Part shown: positions 41,911 through 53,112 of the stretch, one piece after another
How the letters are laid out: each line of letters begins with the position of its first letter
How positions within the stretch are numbered: position 1 is the stretch's first letter
Assembly: GCF_002777745.1 (NCBI RefSeq)
Contig: NZ_MEIO01000066.1
Coordinates: 34,747 to 98,746, forward strand
Source: Snodgrassella alvi
GTDB taxonomy: Bacteria > Pseudomonadota > Gammaproteobacteria > Burkholderiales > Neisseriaceae
Direction of reading: 5' to 3'
Length of the DNA stretch: 64,000 bases
Notes under the pieces: generated by a model
The model's input: the letters and a program-made list of their open reading frames with translations, nothing else
Database searches by the model: none
Told to the model about the DNA's origin: nothing
Program-made: the position numbers and the translations under genes

Positions 41911-41924
41911 GCGACCTAAGTCGC
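41911..41924. promoter_or_regulatory. Inverted repeat in the sdhC leader
   Basis: GCGAC and GTCGC separated by CTAA, about 45 bp before the sdhC start. It could be a stem-loop in the leader RNA or part of an operator. Confidence 0.3.
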
Positions 41925-42007
41925 CTACAACCGAAATTTACAGCAATTGACTTAGTTTTTAGCAAATATGCAAAAACACAACACACAAATTATTTACAAT
42001 TCATCCC

Positions 42008-42772
42008 TCAAAACTCAGCAGTAAAACCACTTAACTGCATGGCTTGATTTCCTAACCGTAAATAACGCCGGCGCCACTCATAGAGTACACCGTCAACACT
42101 CTGACTCAAGCGTCCAAGACACAATGCAGGCAGAGCCATATCCGCTTTTAACAGTCTGGCTGTTTCTGGATGCAAAACTGTCTGCCAGAGCCATTGTTGG
42201 GCAGTATCCACCAGAACATCATATTCAAGCAATAAAAAAGCATAAAAACTGCGACGACGACGTATAAACCGCACATTTAAATCTGGTAATAATGCAACAG
42301 GTAAAAATATTTCATCTACTGCCACCTCAGCATAACCAGTACGCCATAGCAACATAATTTTCCACACCAGTTCAGCTTTTTTTAAACCTAACTGTACGGC
42401 GGTTTCCTCATCAGCAGCAGTCACTACCAGACTCAGTACTTCCGCCACGGGCCAGACCTGCCTCGTTTTACCTTCTTGTAGTACAGGCATCTCAGTAAAA
42501 GGGTAACAGCCCCAATCCCAGTTTTGCTGAGTAACAAAAGTACCTACCCCCTGATGACGCCGTAAAATACCTCGTGATACCAGCTCATTCAGCCCCTTGC
42601 GTATCGTACCCTGACTCACACCCCAGTGCGCCGCCAGATCCCATTCACTGGGTAATGGCTGCCCAGGCTTGAAATCACCATCCACAAGTAAATGTACAAC
42701 CCTTTGCATGACTGACTGATATAACGGAATACGCCTTTTGAGCGGACTACTTTTCAATCTATTGTACGGCAT
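42008..42772 (-). CDS. GntR-family transcriptional regulator, HutC/UTRA type
   Basis: A regulator of about 254 residues. The N-terminal winged helix (YQSVMQRVVHLLVDGDFKPGQPLPSEWDLAAHWGVSQGTIRKGLNELVSRGILRRHQGVGTFV) is a GntR DNA-binding domain, and the C-terminal half fits a UTRA effector domain. An ATG at 42808 is rejected, as it would place a perfect operator-like palindrome (42793-42806) inside the coding region and lacks a ribosome site; ATG 42772 has AGG upstream. It sits between the sdh operon and mdh, so it may control TCA genes in response to a carboxylate or related effector. This link is inferred from position. Confidence 0.82.
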   Translation of the reverse strand: MPYNRLKSSPLKRRIPLYQSVMQRVVHLLVDGDFKPGQPLPSEWDLAAHWGVSQGTIRKGLNELVSRGILRRHQGVGTFVTQQNWDWGCYPFTEMPVLQEGKTRQVWPVAEVLSLVVTAADEETAVQLGLKKAELVWKIMLLWRTGYAEVAVDEIFLPVALLPDLNVRFIRRRRSFYAFLLLEYDVLVDTAQQWLWQTVLHPETARLLKADMALPALCLGRLSQSVDGVLYEWRRRYLRLGNQAMQLSGFTAEF

Positions 42773-42792
42773 TTCAAACCTATGTAAATAAA

Positions 42793-42806
42793 GTCTTATA
42801 TAAGAC
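42793..42806. promoter_or_regulatory. Perfect palindrome, likely GntR operator
   Basis: GTCTTATATAAGAC is a 14-base perfect palindrome with the GT...TA...AC pattern typical of HutC-subfamily GntR operators, 20 bp upstream of the regulator start. It suggests autoregulation. Confidence 0.55.
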
Positions 42807-42880
42807 ATAAGATAACATAAAAAACTACCTTTATATTCTCGAAAAACATCAATCTATTTACTCCAATTAATTTAATTTTG

Positions 42881-42894
42881 AACAAAATCTTGTT
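42881..42894. promoter_or_regulatory. Inverted repeat upstream of mdh
   Basis: AACAA-N4-TTGTT about 100 bp upstream of mdh, in the divergent region shared with the GntR gene. A possible second regulatory site. Confidence 0.3.
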
Positions 42895-42994
42895 ATCATA
42901 CGCACCAAATTCTTGTAGTACTGACAAACCAACCACCTTCAAAGACAAGAAAAAATATTTGTAGTCGTGTTTTTATTTTTTAAGAGGATAAGTT

Positions 42995-43972
42995 ATGAAA
43001 AAACCTGTACGCATCGCCGTAACGGGTGCTACCGGCCAGATTGGTTATGCTCTGCTTTTTCGCATTGCCAGTGGCGATATGCTTGGAACTGATACTCCGG
43101 TTATTCTGCAACTTTTAGATTTACCCCAGTCCCAAACCGCTGCTAAGGGCGTAATGATGGAATTACAAGATTGCGCCTTTCCCCTGCTGGTCGACATGTT
43201 CGCTACAGACGATCCTGAAGTAGCATTCAAAGATGCGGACATAGCCATCCTCGTTGGTGCCCGCCCGCGCACCAAAGGTATGGAACGCAGCGATTTACTA
43301 CAGGCAAATGCAGCAATATTCACCACTCAAGGTGCGGCTCTAAATAAAGTAGCCAGCCGTGATGTAAAAGTCGTGGTAGTGGGCAATCCGGCCAATACCA
43401 ATGCCTATATAGCCATGCAATCCGCACCAGACTTACCGGCTAAAAATTTTACCGCGCTGATGCGTCTGGACCAAAACCGCGCACTCAGCCAGCTGGCCGA
43501 AAAAACCGGCAAACCAGTAAGTAAAATTAAAAAACTGTGTATATGGGGAAATCACAGCCCTACCATGTACACCGATTACCGTTTTGCCACCTTAGACAAT
43601 GAAAACATAGCGGAAATGATCAATGATCAGGACTGGTATAAAAACGAATATCTGCCTAAAGTAGGTAAACGCGGTTCTGCGATTATCGAAGCCCGTGGCC
43701 TCTCTTCAGCAGCAAGTGCCGCCAACGCCATCATCGACCAGATTCATGACTGGATAATCGGTAGTGATGGTGAATGGGTTACCATGGGAGTACCATCTGA
43801 TGGTTCTTACGGCATTCCAGAAGGAATTGTATTTGGCTTTCCAATGACTTGTGAAAATGGTCAATACACAATTGTTAAAGATTTGCCAATTGATGAATTC
43901 AGTCAGCAGCGTATCAACCATACTTTAGCAGAACTTGAAGAAGAAAAAGCTGAAGTTAGCAGCTTATTATAA
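42995..43972 (+). CDS. mdh: Malate dehydrogenase
   Basis: A 325-residue NAD-dependent malate dehydrogenase of the cytosolic-like ([11 protein letters not shown], Type 2) group, with the glycine motif at residues 11-17, the mobile loop [14 protein letters not shown], and the active-site region [11 protein letters not shown]. It oxidises malate to oxaloacetate, closing the TCA cycle. AAGAGGATAA precedes the start. It is transcribed away from the GntR gene and ends in a strong terminator. Confidence 0.95.
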   Translation: MKKPVRIAVTGATGQIGYALLFRIASGDMLGTDTPVILQLLDLPQSQTAAKGVMMELQDCAFPLLVDMFATDDPEVAFKDADIAILVGARPRTKGMERSDLLQANAAIFTTQGAALNKVASRDVKVVVVGNPANTNAYIAMQSAPDLPAKNFTALMRLDQNRALSQLAEKTGKPVSKIKKLCIWGNHSPTMYTDYRFATLDNENIAEMINDQDWYKNEYLPKVGKRGSAIIEARGLSSAASAANAIIDQIHDWIIGSDGEWVTMGVPSDGSYGIPEGIVFGFPMTCENGQYTIVKDLPIDEFSQQRINHTLAELEEEKAEVSSLL

Positions 43973-43991
43973 AATACAAATAAAATATCCT

Positions 43992-44030
43992 AAAATATCC
44001 GGCCAGCCTGAACAACTGGCCGGATATTTT
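43992..44030. terminator. Terminator after mdh
   Basis: A 15-bp perfect stem (AAAATATCCGGCCAG with CTGGCCGGATATTTT), 9-base loop, T-rich tail; symmetric, so it can also serve the small minus-strand gene. Confidence 0.88.
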
Positions 44031-44060
44031 TAATTAATCAAAACTACAACACTTTCCCAT

Positions 44061-44243
44061 TTACCAGAAAACCAATTTAAATACATATAACAGCCACATT
44101 AACAAAGTAACTACCAACAATATCAGAGCAAGACAATTTACCCAATAACCCAGAGTCTGCTTTTGCCGTCTTCCAAGCACATGCCTTAACAACACACCCA
44201 ATAAAATTACAATAGCAAACAGACGCAGTAATCGTCCTATCAT
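44061..44243 (-). CDS. Small membrane protein beginning MIGR (MIGRI-like)
   Basis: A 60-residue protein with two hydrophobic helices (residues about 5-22 and 34-57) joined by a basic RRQKQ linker. It starts MIGRLLRLF and resembles the short Neisseriaceae proteins called MIGRI, from memory; no function is known. It is convergent with mdh, divergent from metX. The AT content and short length leave some doubt, but the membrane pattern and conserved start favour a real gene. Confidence 0.6.
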   Translation of the reverse strand: MIGRLLRLFAIVILLGVLLRHVLGRRQKQTLGYWVNCLALILLVVTLLMWLLYVFKLVFW

Positions 44244-44324
44244 ATACTTTCCAAAACACGTTAAATCTGTGCAAATCAGACAAAGCCGCTATAATGCCAG
44301 TTTTCTATTCTTTTACCTATTCCC

Positions 44325-45464
44325 ATGAAAGAAATAGATAGTATTGGCATTGTTACTCCGCAAAAGTGGTCTTTCAACTGTCCGTTAACCTTGCAGAACG
44401 GTTGTGTTTTACCACAGTTTGAATTAATGGTTGAAACATATGGCACCCTTAATACAGACAAAACTAATGCAGTACTGATATGCCATGCACTTTCTGGAAA
44501 TCATCATGTTGCCGGTTACCATAGCAGTACCGACAAACATCCCGGCTGGTGGGATAACATGGTTGGTCCCGGTAAACCGGTCGATACCAACCGCTTCTTT
44601 GTCGTTGGCCTGAATAATCTGGGTGGCTGTCACGGCAGTACCGGACCGCTTAGTATTAATCCGGCCACCAACAAAGCATATGGTGCCGACTTTCCCATTG
44701 TTACAGTAAAAGACTGGGTTCAGAGCCAAGCCATGCTGGCTGACCGGCTTGGTATCCAGCAATGGGCAGCAGTAATGGGCGGCAGCTTAGGCGGAATGCA
44801 GGCATTACAATGGGCAATTGATCAACCACAGCGTCTGCGTCATGCATTGATCATAGCCTCCGCTCCACGCTTATCAACACAAAATATTGCTTTTAACGAT
44901 GTAGCCCGACAAGCCATCCTGACTGATCCCGAATTTTGTGAGGGACATTATGCACAGCAACAACAAATTCCGCGCCGTGGCTTACGTATAGCGCGCATGA
45001 TGGGGCATATCACCTATCTAGCAGAAGACGGACTGGGCAAAAAATTTGGGCGTCAAATGCGTCAGCCAAACTATCAGTATAATTACAACGTAGAATTTGA
45101 AGTTGAATCATACCTTCGTTATCAGGGTGACAAATTTGCCAACGTTTTCGATGCCAACAGCTATTTACTGATGACAAAAGCACTTGATTACTTCGATCCG
45201 GCGCGCGAATATGCTGATGATCTAGTTGCTGCCGTATCAGCAATCCAAGCCAAAATACTGATTGCCAGCTTCAGCAGCGACTGGCGTTTCTCACCCAGAC
45301 GTTCACAAGAATTACTTGACGCACTAGTCGCAGCCAACAAACCTGTACAATACATAGCACTCAAGTCTGCCCATGGCCATGATGCATTCTTAATGGAAGA
45401 CACAGACTATCAGACAGCCATCCGTATTTATTTTAACAATATAGCCACCGAACTGACACAATGA
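44325..45464 (+). CDS. metX: Homoserine O-acyltransferase
   Basis: A 379-residue alpha/beta hydrolase-fold enzyme that acylates homoserine in methionine synthesis. The nucleophile is S154 in MGGSLGG, and the Asp and His of the triad lie in the C-terminal part (SSDWRFS and SAHGHDAFL). Whether acetyl- or succinyl-CoA is used cannot be told from overall likeness. It overlaps metW by four bases (ATGA), the usual metXW pair. Confidence 0.93.
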   Translation: MKEIDSIGIVTPQKWSFNCPLTLQNGCVLPQFELMVETYGTLNTDKTNAVLICHALSGNHHVAGYHSSTDKHPGWWDNMVGPGKPVDTNRFFVVGLNNLGGCHGSTGPLSINPATNKAYGADFPIVTVKDWVQSQAMLADRLGIQQWAAVMGGSLGGMQALQWAIDQPQRLRHALIIASAPRLSTQNIAFNDVARQAILTDPEFCEGHYAQQQQIPRRGLRIARMMGHITYLAEDGLGKKFGRQMRQPNYQYNYNVEFEVESYLRYQGDKFANVFDANSYLLMTKALDYFDPAREYADDLVAAVSAIQAKILIASFSSDWRFSPRRSQELLDALVAANKPVQYIALKSAHGHDAFLMEDTDYQTAIRIYFNNIATELTQ

Positions 45465-46057
45465 ATACTTCATCAACGCCACTGCGTGGTGACTTACAAA
45501 TGATTTTCGACTGGATTACACCCAATAGCCGTGTACTCGACTTAGGCTGTGGCGATGGTGAACTACTGGCAGCGCTGGTCAAACACAAAAATTGTCAAGG
45601 TTACGGGCTGGAAATTGCCACCAGCAGTGTTTTAGCCGCCATGCAGCGTGGTATCAATGTTATACAGGCCGATCTGGAAGCCGGCCTGCAACACTTTAAC
45701 GATAACAGCTTTGATATTATAGTCTTAAGCCAAACCATTCAGGCTATGAAAAATACCGAAAACATCCTGCAGGAAATGAAACGCGTAGCCAGAGAAGCCA
45801 TCGTCACATTCCCCAACTTTGGCTACTGGCGCAATCGCCTGCAAATCGCTTTGAATGGGCATATGCCAGTATCGGAACGCATGCCTTACCAATGGTATAA
45901 CACCCCAAATATTCACTGGTGTACTCTTCATGATTTCGACAAATTATGCACCAAAAACCATTTAAGAGTTTTGCAGCGTGCCGTAATGAGTGGCAATAAA
46001 CGTATTCGCTTATGGCCAAACTTACTCGGTAGCTTAGCCTTTTATCGCGTTGGCTAA
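45461..46057 (+). CDS. metW: Methionine biosynthesis protein MetW
   Basis: A 198-residue methyltransferase-like protein (SAM motif [13 protein letters not shown] near residue 30, then [24 protein letters not shown], diagnostic of MetW). It supports MetX activity in proteobacteria. Translation is coupled to metX by the ATGA overlap. The downstream 244 bp to argS have no gene. Confidence 0.93.
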   Translation: MNTSSTPLRGDLQMIFDWITPNSRVLDLGCGDGELLAALVKHKNCQGYGLEIATSSVLAAMQRGINVIQADLEAGLQHFNDNSFDIIVLSQTIQAMKNTENILQEMKRVAREAIVTFPNFGYWRNRLQIALNGHMPVSERMPYQWYNTPNIHWCTLHDFDKLCTKNHLRVLQRAVMSGNKRIRLWPNLLGSLAFYRVG

Positions 46058-46295
46058 TCTTGCCAACCTGTAAGACACCCCCTGTCTGTCTGCAATCCAG
46101 ATAGGTAACAGCAATATACGCCAAACTCAACAACAAACCAACAGACAGGTACTTCCCCCACTCACACAACAGCATTCTTATTCCATTACAGAATAAATTT
46201 TCTACCCAGCAACAATATTACCCATCAGTTACCATGCTCTGTTAATGCGATTTACGCGTATTTATGCGAAAATTAGCCATTTTCTTAATTGTTAA

Positions 46296-48023
<1,728 letters not shown>

Positions 48024-48049
48024 TTTAAGCAAATATTTATCTAAATTAC

Positions 48050-48097
48050 AAATTGCACTGTCTGAGTCAGCATTACCTCAGACAGTGCAATTTTTTT
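48050..48097 (+). terminator. Terminator after argS
   Basis: A 17-bp perfect stem (AAATTGCACTGTCTGAG with CTCAGACAGTGCAATTT), 10-base loop and seven T. Confidence 0.9.
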
Positions 48098-48545
48098 ATA
48101 AAAATAAAGCAGTAAACCGTAGTCAACAAATTTGTATTTTAATTCAAATAGAAAAATAAATATTCTTGGAATCAATATATTAAATAACATAAACTAACAA
48201 CTATAGCATAGTTAAATAAACTAAATTAGCTCATTCACAATGTCGATCAATTGTTCTGTCTTACAAGCAACACTAATGCATAAACATAGAGCTAAACTTT
48301 AAGATAAATACATAGACTTAGAAATTATTATCCAATCAGACAATCAGCTACTATTACCAAAGAAAAGATGAAATTAACCTAAGATTTATCTTGAAAGCAA
48401 ACCTATTATGCAAAACCCAAAGTAAGCGGATTACAACTTAGATCAAACTTATCCCAACTAATCGAGCAGATAGGTAATAAATAATTTCAACAATAGAAGA
48501 AAAAAACTTGAACAAAACTTAGAATAGCAAAAAAAGAAAATAAAA
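48098..48545. other. AT-rich gap, no gene seen
   Basis: About 450 bp of very AT-rich DNA between argS and the tRNA-Leu terminator. No frame over 60 codons, no repeat and no clear promoter were found. Confidence 0.5.
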
Positions 48546-48574
48546 AAAGATATCTTAATCTCTAAGATATCTTT
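48546..48574 (-). terminator. Terminator after tRNA-Leu
   Basis: A 12-bp perfect stem (AAAGATATCTTA with TAAGATATCTTT) with a 5-base loop and T-run on the minus strand, 10 bp beyond the tRNA 3' end. Confidence 0.85.
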
Positions 48575-48584
48575 TTAAAATTCA

Positions 48585-48669
48585 TGGTGCGGATAAAGAG
48601 ACTCGAACTCTTACACCTTTCGGCGCCAGAACCTAAATCTGGTGCGTCTACCAATTTCGCCATATCCGC
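48585..48669 (-). tRNA. tRNA-Leu (anticodon TAG)
   Basis: An 85-nt class II tRNA on the minus strand with a long variable arm (TGGCGCCGAAAGGTG region), anticodon loop TTTAGGT, T-loop GTTCGAG and an encoded CCA end. It reads CUN leucine codons. Confidence 0.95.
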
Positions 48670-48698
48670 ACAAGCAATCAAAACTGATTGAGCGTTAA

Positions 48699-48727
48699 AT
48701 TATAGGATAATTTGCATTCCATGCCAA
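48699..48727 (-). promoter_or_regulatory. Promoter of tRNA-Leu
   Basis: On the minus strand TTGGCA, 17-base spacer, TATAAT (perfect -10) about 30 bp upstream of the tRNA 5' end. Confidence 0.75.
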
Positions 48728-48950
48728 GAGAAATATTTCAATAATATACAAATAGATACACATAGACATAATTCTGTCTGACAGCTTCTTATTGTAAGCT
48801 CAGTGGTAGAAATAAGTTTACTATTGCAAATATCATTTCAGATAAATAGTGTCACTAGCAAAATACCGCATCCAAAAACCAATACGCCAATGAATTCAGA
48901 CAGCAATCTAACCGAACAGAATAAAATAATAGAGAGAGAGATCAAATGTT

Positions 48951-49026
48951 TGGTGGGTGATGACGGAGTCGAACCGCCGACATTCTGCTTGTAAGGCAGA
49001 CGCTCTACCAACTGAGCTAATCACCC
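48951..49026 (-). tRNA. tRNA-Val (anticodon TAC), copy 1
   Basis: A 76-nt tRNA on the minus strand with anticodon loop TTACAAG, T-loop GTTCGAC and encoded CCA; last transcribed member of the array. No clear hairpin terminator follows it. Confidence 0.95.
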
Positions 49027-49052
49027 ATAAAAGAAAACAGCAAAAACGTAAT

Positions 49053-49129
49053 TGGCGCGGCGGACGGGGCTCGAACCCGCGACCCCCGGCGTGACAGGCC
49101 GGTACTCTAACCAACTGAGCTACCACCGC
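49053..49129 (-). tRNA. tRNA-Asp (anticodon GTC), copy 1
   Basis: A 77-nt tRNA on the minus strand, acceptor GCGGTGG pairing with CCGCCGC (one G-T), anticodon loop CTGTCAC, encoded CCA. Confidence 0.95.
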
Positions 49130-49161
49130 GCAAGTTTCATGCTATGCATAAAATAGAAAAC

Positions 49162-49237
49162 TGGTGGGTGATGACGGAGTCGAACCGCCGACATTCTGCT
49201 TGTAAGGCAGACGCTCTACCAACTGAGCTAATCACCC
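49162..49237 (-). tRNA. tRNA-Val (anticodon TAC), copy 2
   Basis: Identical in sequence to copy 1; second 211-bp repeat unit. Confidence 0.95.
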
Positions 49238-49263
49238 ATAAAAGAAAACAGCAAAAACGTAAT

Positions 49264-49340
49264 TGGCGCGGCGGACGGGGCTCGAACCCGCGACCCCCGG
49301 CGTGACAGGCCGGTACTCTAACCAACTGAGCTACCACCGC
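49264..49340 (-). tRNA. tRNA-Asp (anticodon GTC), copy 2
   Basis: Identical in sequence to Asp copy 1; second 211-bp repeat unit. Confidence 0.95.
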
Positions 49341-49372
49341 GCAAGTTTCATGCTATGCATAAAATAGAAAAC

Positions 49373-49448
49373 TGGTGGGTGATGACGGAGTCGAACCGCC
49401 GACATTCTGCTTGTAAGGCAGACGCTCTACCAACTGAGCTAATCACCC
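49373..49448 (-). tRNA. tRNA-Val (anticodon TAC), copy 3
   Basis: Identical to the other Val copies; third repeat unit. Confidence 0.95.
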
Positions 49449-49474
49449 ATAAAAGAAAACAGCAAAAACGTAAT

Positions 49475-49551
49475 TGGCGCGGCGGACGGGGCTCGAACCC
49501 GCGACCCCCGGCGTGACAGGCCGGTACTCTAACCAACTGAGCTACCACCGC
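49475..49551 (-). tRNA. tRNA-Asp (anticodon GTC), copy 3
   Basis: Identical to the other Asp copies; third repeat unit. Confidence 0.95.
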
Positions 49552-49583
49552 GCAAGTTTCATGCTATGCATAAAATAGAAAAC

Positions 49584-49659
49584 TGGTGGGTGATGACGGA
49601 GTCGAACCGCCGACATTCTGCTTGTAAGGCAGACGCTCTACCAACTGAGCTAATCACCC
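49584..49659 (-). tRNA. tRNA-Val (anticodon TAC), copy 4
   Basis: Identical to the other Val copies; fourth repeat unit. Confidence 0.95.
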
Positions 49660-49685
49660 ATAAAAGAAAACAGCAAAAACGTAAT

Positions 49686-49762
49686 TGGCGCGGCGGACGG
49701 GGCTCGAACCCGCGACCCCCGGCGTGACAGGCCGGTACTCTAACCAACTGAGCTACCACCGC
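49686..49762 (-). tRNA. tRNA-Asp (anticodon GTC), copy 4
   Basis: Identical to the other Asp copies; fourth repeat unit. Confidence 0.95.
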
Positions 49763-49794
49763 GCAAGTTTCATGCTATGCATAAAATAGAAAAC

Positions 49795-49870
49795 TGGTGG
49801 GTGATGACGGAGTCGAACCGCCGACATTCTGCTTGTAAGGCAGACGCTCTACCAACTGAGCTAATCACCC
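49795..49870 (-). tRNA. tRNA-Val (anticodon TAC), copy 5
   Basis: Identical to the other Val copies; fifth repeat unit. Confidence 0.95.
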
Positions 49871-49896
49871 ATAAAAGAAAACAGCAAAAACGTAAT

Positions 49897-49973
49897 TGGC
49901 GCGGCGGACGGGGCTCGAACCCGCGACCCCCGGCGTGACAGGCCGGTACTCTAACCAACTGAGCTACCACCGC
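49897..49973 (-). tRNA. tRNA-Asp (anticodon GTC), copy 5
   Basis: Identical to the other Asp copies; fifth repeat unit. The spacer beyond it carries the only base change of the array, C instead of T at 49998. Confidence 0.95.
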
Positions 49974-50005
49974 GCAAGTTTCATGCTATGCATAAAACAG
50001 AAAAC

Positions 50006-50081
50006 TGGTGGGTGATGACGGAGTCGAACCGCCGACATTCTGCTTGTAAGGCAGACGCTCTACCAACTGAGCTAATCACCC
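50006..50081 (-). tRNA. tRNA-Val (anticodon TAC), copy 6
   Basis: Promoter-proximal member of the array, same sequence as the other Val copies, with unique DNA upstream. Confidence 0.95.
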
Positions 50082-50099
50082 TGTGCTGTTGAGGCGCGT

Positions 50100-50128
50100 A
50101 TTTAATCATAGAGTAAGAAACACAGCAA
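50100..50128 (-). promoter_or_regulatory. Promoter of the tRNA array
   Basis: On the minus strand TTGCTG, 17-base spacer, TTAAAT, followed by a GC-rich discriminator (ACGCGCC), a hallmark of stringently controlled stable RNA promoters, just upstream of tRNA-Val copy 6. Confidence 0.55.
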
Positions 50129-51369
50129 GCTCTTTTTTTCTTATACAGAGCAATTGTTTTATAATTTATTGTTTTAAAAATAAAACTTAACCTAGCTACT
50201 ATTTAATTATTCTCAGCGTGCATCAAATCATATTTTCAGATACCACCTTTCAGCAGATATACACATCTTCAAAGCGCAGCACAATTAATATTTTAAAATT
50301 AAAACAAAACTTACAAATTCATCCAATATCTTGATTTCATTATTAATGAATAAATATTACTCTATATAGTGATTTCTTTTCTACATCTACACAGATTAAA
50401 TAAAAAAACTGTTATTAAATAATTTTCTCTACAGATATAGACAACATTCATCAGAAAATAAACAATACATTGCCAAATACCAGCTAAAAAATAAATTAAT
50501 AATATATTATTTAAAAAACAAACAATATAAACAAACAACAAATAACTGTTTAAACCAAAATATGAATATATTAATTTTAATTAGCAAGAATCAGATATAG
50601 TAGCCATACATTTATCCTCTATGATAATTTCCCACTCTTAACTAAACAGATTTAATTTCGTCCTCATCCTAAAAATTCATATTTTATAACTATTCGGATT
50701 GAAACAAATGAGGATAAATTTTCACAAAGATACTTTTAACATAAATAATACAAACTAAAATCAATCTCAACTAATATTCTGTTTTCTTGGACTAAATTCC
50801 AATCTGAATACCAGTAAACAATTCTTATTAAAATTACAAAAGCGGATTCAACCAAACTGATACTATTGCTATACCTGTATATACCGTCAGCTCATCTTAA
50901 TACCCATATAAATCACATATAACATAAAGAATTAAGAAAACTATCAATAAGCAACCAGATGCAATCCGAACGCATGCAGCCAAATCTCGTATTCTCTCTC
51001 AAATCCTGAATTATACCGTTTTAGCATTTTAAATCTGCTTGCTATTCCATCAGCCATAACCAATACTTTACTGATATACAGCTACACCAGAAAAACAAAT
51101 CCATTAGCGTCTCATTTTATACTGCTAGACTAAATCTCAACTTGTATATCGACCATACCAACAGTATATTAATAAACATACCCCCTGTTACCTGTAAATA
51201 CCGAGTAAATGAATCAATTTCCAATTCCAACGGCAATGGAGCCACATAGCTGCGCCGTTTAGCGTTATAAATACGAATTTAATGTAGAGACGAAAACATT
51301 CCGGAAACTCAGCATAGCCAGAACACATATCGAAATATAGATTGAGTTAAAGAAGTTTTAACAGACATC
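50129..51369. other. AT-rich non-coding region between tRNA array and pilC remnant
   Basis: About 1.2 kb without a plausible gene. From about 51140 on, scattered three-frame likeness to the middle of the PilC paralogs may extend the decayed gene upstream, but this is weak. The remainder shows nothing I can name. Confidence 0.5.
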
Positions 51370-52620
51370 ACCAGCAACTGTATAATGACACTTACCCTGC
51401 TTTCCAGCCAATATACAGATCCACTAATCAGGCTAGAAAAATGCAGTAAGCTTCACGATACACATCCAATCCAGCTAATTCTCAGAACACGCATGATAAT
51501 ATTTAAAAACTAGAATTCTCTCTAATAACCAAACTATGCATCAATTTTCAGTTAGTGCCCGTAATCTGTCAGCAAATAAACAGAAACACCAATATTATTT
51601 CCTGCGTGCGAGTTAACTCTAATCCAGACGCCGCGAATGCATTAATCACAGAACATCATCAGATAGTATTTATCAGCAACGGCTACAACTACTCCACTGA
51701 ACTGACACAGAATATTACCGCAAGACCAGCAACGACATTATCTGCATTATATAGTTACAATATTCTCAGCATAGAGATAGACATCATAGCTTCTGCTCAT
51801 ATTAGAACACAGATAAACGGAACTGCTTACTTCAAACAATGTCAATAGCCTGTCCAGCCTATAGTTATAGATACAGATGGCAATGGCACTACTGATAGTA
51901 TCTATACTGGCGACTATAACGCACTCTATACCGCCCTGATTTACGTGCTTCTCACTTATAGACTGGACAAAATATAAAGTTCACACCACCGATGCACCAG
52001 TCACAGCAGCTCCAGATACACTTCAGACAAAAGCCATAGTAAACCCTAATGTTAGCAACGTTTATTATCGCTAAATTCTATATCCAGACATAATATTTAC
52101 TTTTGGTGCTGGCAGCACTATCTATCAGTCTAACCCGAACAATAAAGACGCACAAACCATATGCGGAATCGGAAATGATTTAAACCGGCAACATCATCAA
52201 TAAATTAGAAAAATAATAAACTTTCAATGCAATTTTACACAAAATGAACCTGTCACCAGCTAAGCAATAATCTACTTAATCCATCAATGCATCGGGGCTG
52301 ATATTTCACACGGCAAAATTTAACTTACCTGCATAAACTGGGTAATACATTGCACACAATGCAGATCTAAACTTTATATTTTAAGACAGGCCTTCTGTTG
52401 GCAGCAGTATCAACACTGAAAGGACGTTTTACTGTTCCGGATAATTACGAAAGCAATATCGGCTTCCCCCTTTTCTTCACCACAGCCCTTCAAAAGCTGT
52501 TCACACCGCACAGCAGTTGTTACCACTATTGATAGAGAAAAGCTAACCATTCAAGTAATACACTGCCTGATTAGACTGTCCCGTATCCGAAATTGAAACA
52601 TCAAAACAGCTTATTGAAAG
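51370..52620 (+). pseudogene. Decayed pilC/pilY1-like gene, C-terminal half
   Basis: Translation in shifting frames matches the C-terminal half of the two intact paralogs in order: YNDTYPAFQP (for YNDVSLFQTP), LVPVIC, RVNSNPDAANALITEHHQIVFISNGYNYS (51609-51695), ALYSYNILSIEID, VIDTDGNGTTDSIYTGDY (51865-51920), WTKYKVHTTDAPVTAAPDTL, FTFGAGSTIYQSNPNNKDAQT (52090-52160), and a final CSHRTAVV...CLIRLSRIRN for the CTRAP...CPISFKRLSWRE ending. Many stops and frameshifts break it. Only a 97-codon frame (51555-51848) remains open. It was once a third tandem copy. Confidence 0.8.
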
Positions 52621-53112
52621 CACTCAATCAATAAAGACAGCCAAAATAAATTATCATATTTTTTTTATTATTTACAAATAACAAAAATTGATCTGCTTAT
52701 TTCCACATAAATAATTACAAATCTATATAAAAAACAATACATAAAAAATTCCAAAGAAATAATTAATTTGATAAATCAATATGATAATATATTTATTACA
52801 AAAATTTATAATATACATCAATATATGAAATTTTATAAATAAAATTCCCTAACCCGATTATGCAAAATCCATTACATTTACAAATAATCATTAATAATCA
52901 TAATATTATAAATAAGAATAAAACCATTATCTAATTAATATTTCAACCTAAACAAAGCCTAAATAACTCTTGTGTCAATTTATATTATGTATTCTGCTTA
53001 AAATGATATCTTATTTAACATATACAAAATAGTATATAATTATGATAATTTGTGTATAGCATAATATTTAAATCGATTTGCCATATCTGCCCATACTGGA
53101 AAGTAATTAACT
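52621..53112. other. AT-rich upstream region of first pilC
   Basis: About 490 bp, extremely AT-rich. No frame, tract of G or clear promoter is visible; AGTAATTAACT near the start gives only a weak ribosome site. Confidence 0.5.

Larger units (their letters stand above)
48951..50081 (-). repeat. Tandem 211-bp tRNA-Val/tRNA-Asp repeat array
   Basis: Five 211-bp units (starting at 48951, 49162, 49373, 49584 and 49795), each tRNA-Val, 26-bp spacer, tRNA-Asp and 32-bp spacer, closed by a sixth tRNA-Val. Units differ only by one base at 49998. Spacers are as conserved as the tRNAs, so amplification is recent or maintained by recombination. Confidence 0.93.

Noticed and set aside
46081..46149. CCTGTCTGT...ACAGACAGG inverted repeat after metW as terminator
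   Set aside because: Arms are about 50 bases apart without a T-run; too loose to call.
48908..49970. Repeated 66-72 codon minus-strand frames (MVAQLVRVPACHAGG...) over the tRNA array
   Set aside because: They are translations of tRNA genes and repeat with the 211-bp unit; a well-known false protein.
48951..50081. CRISPR-like regular repeats
   Set aside because: Repeat units are tRNA genes with conserved spacers; CRISPR spacers would be unique.
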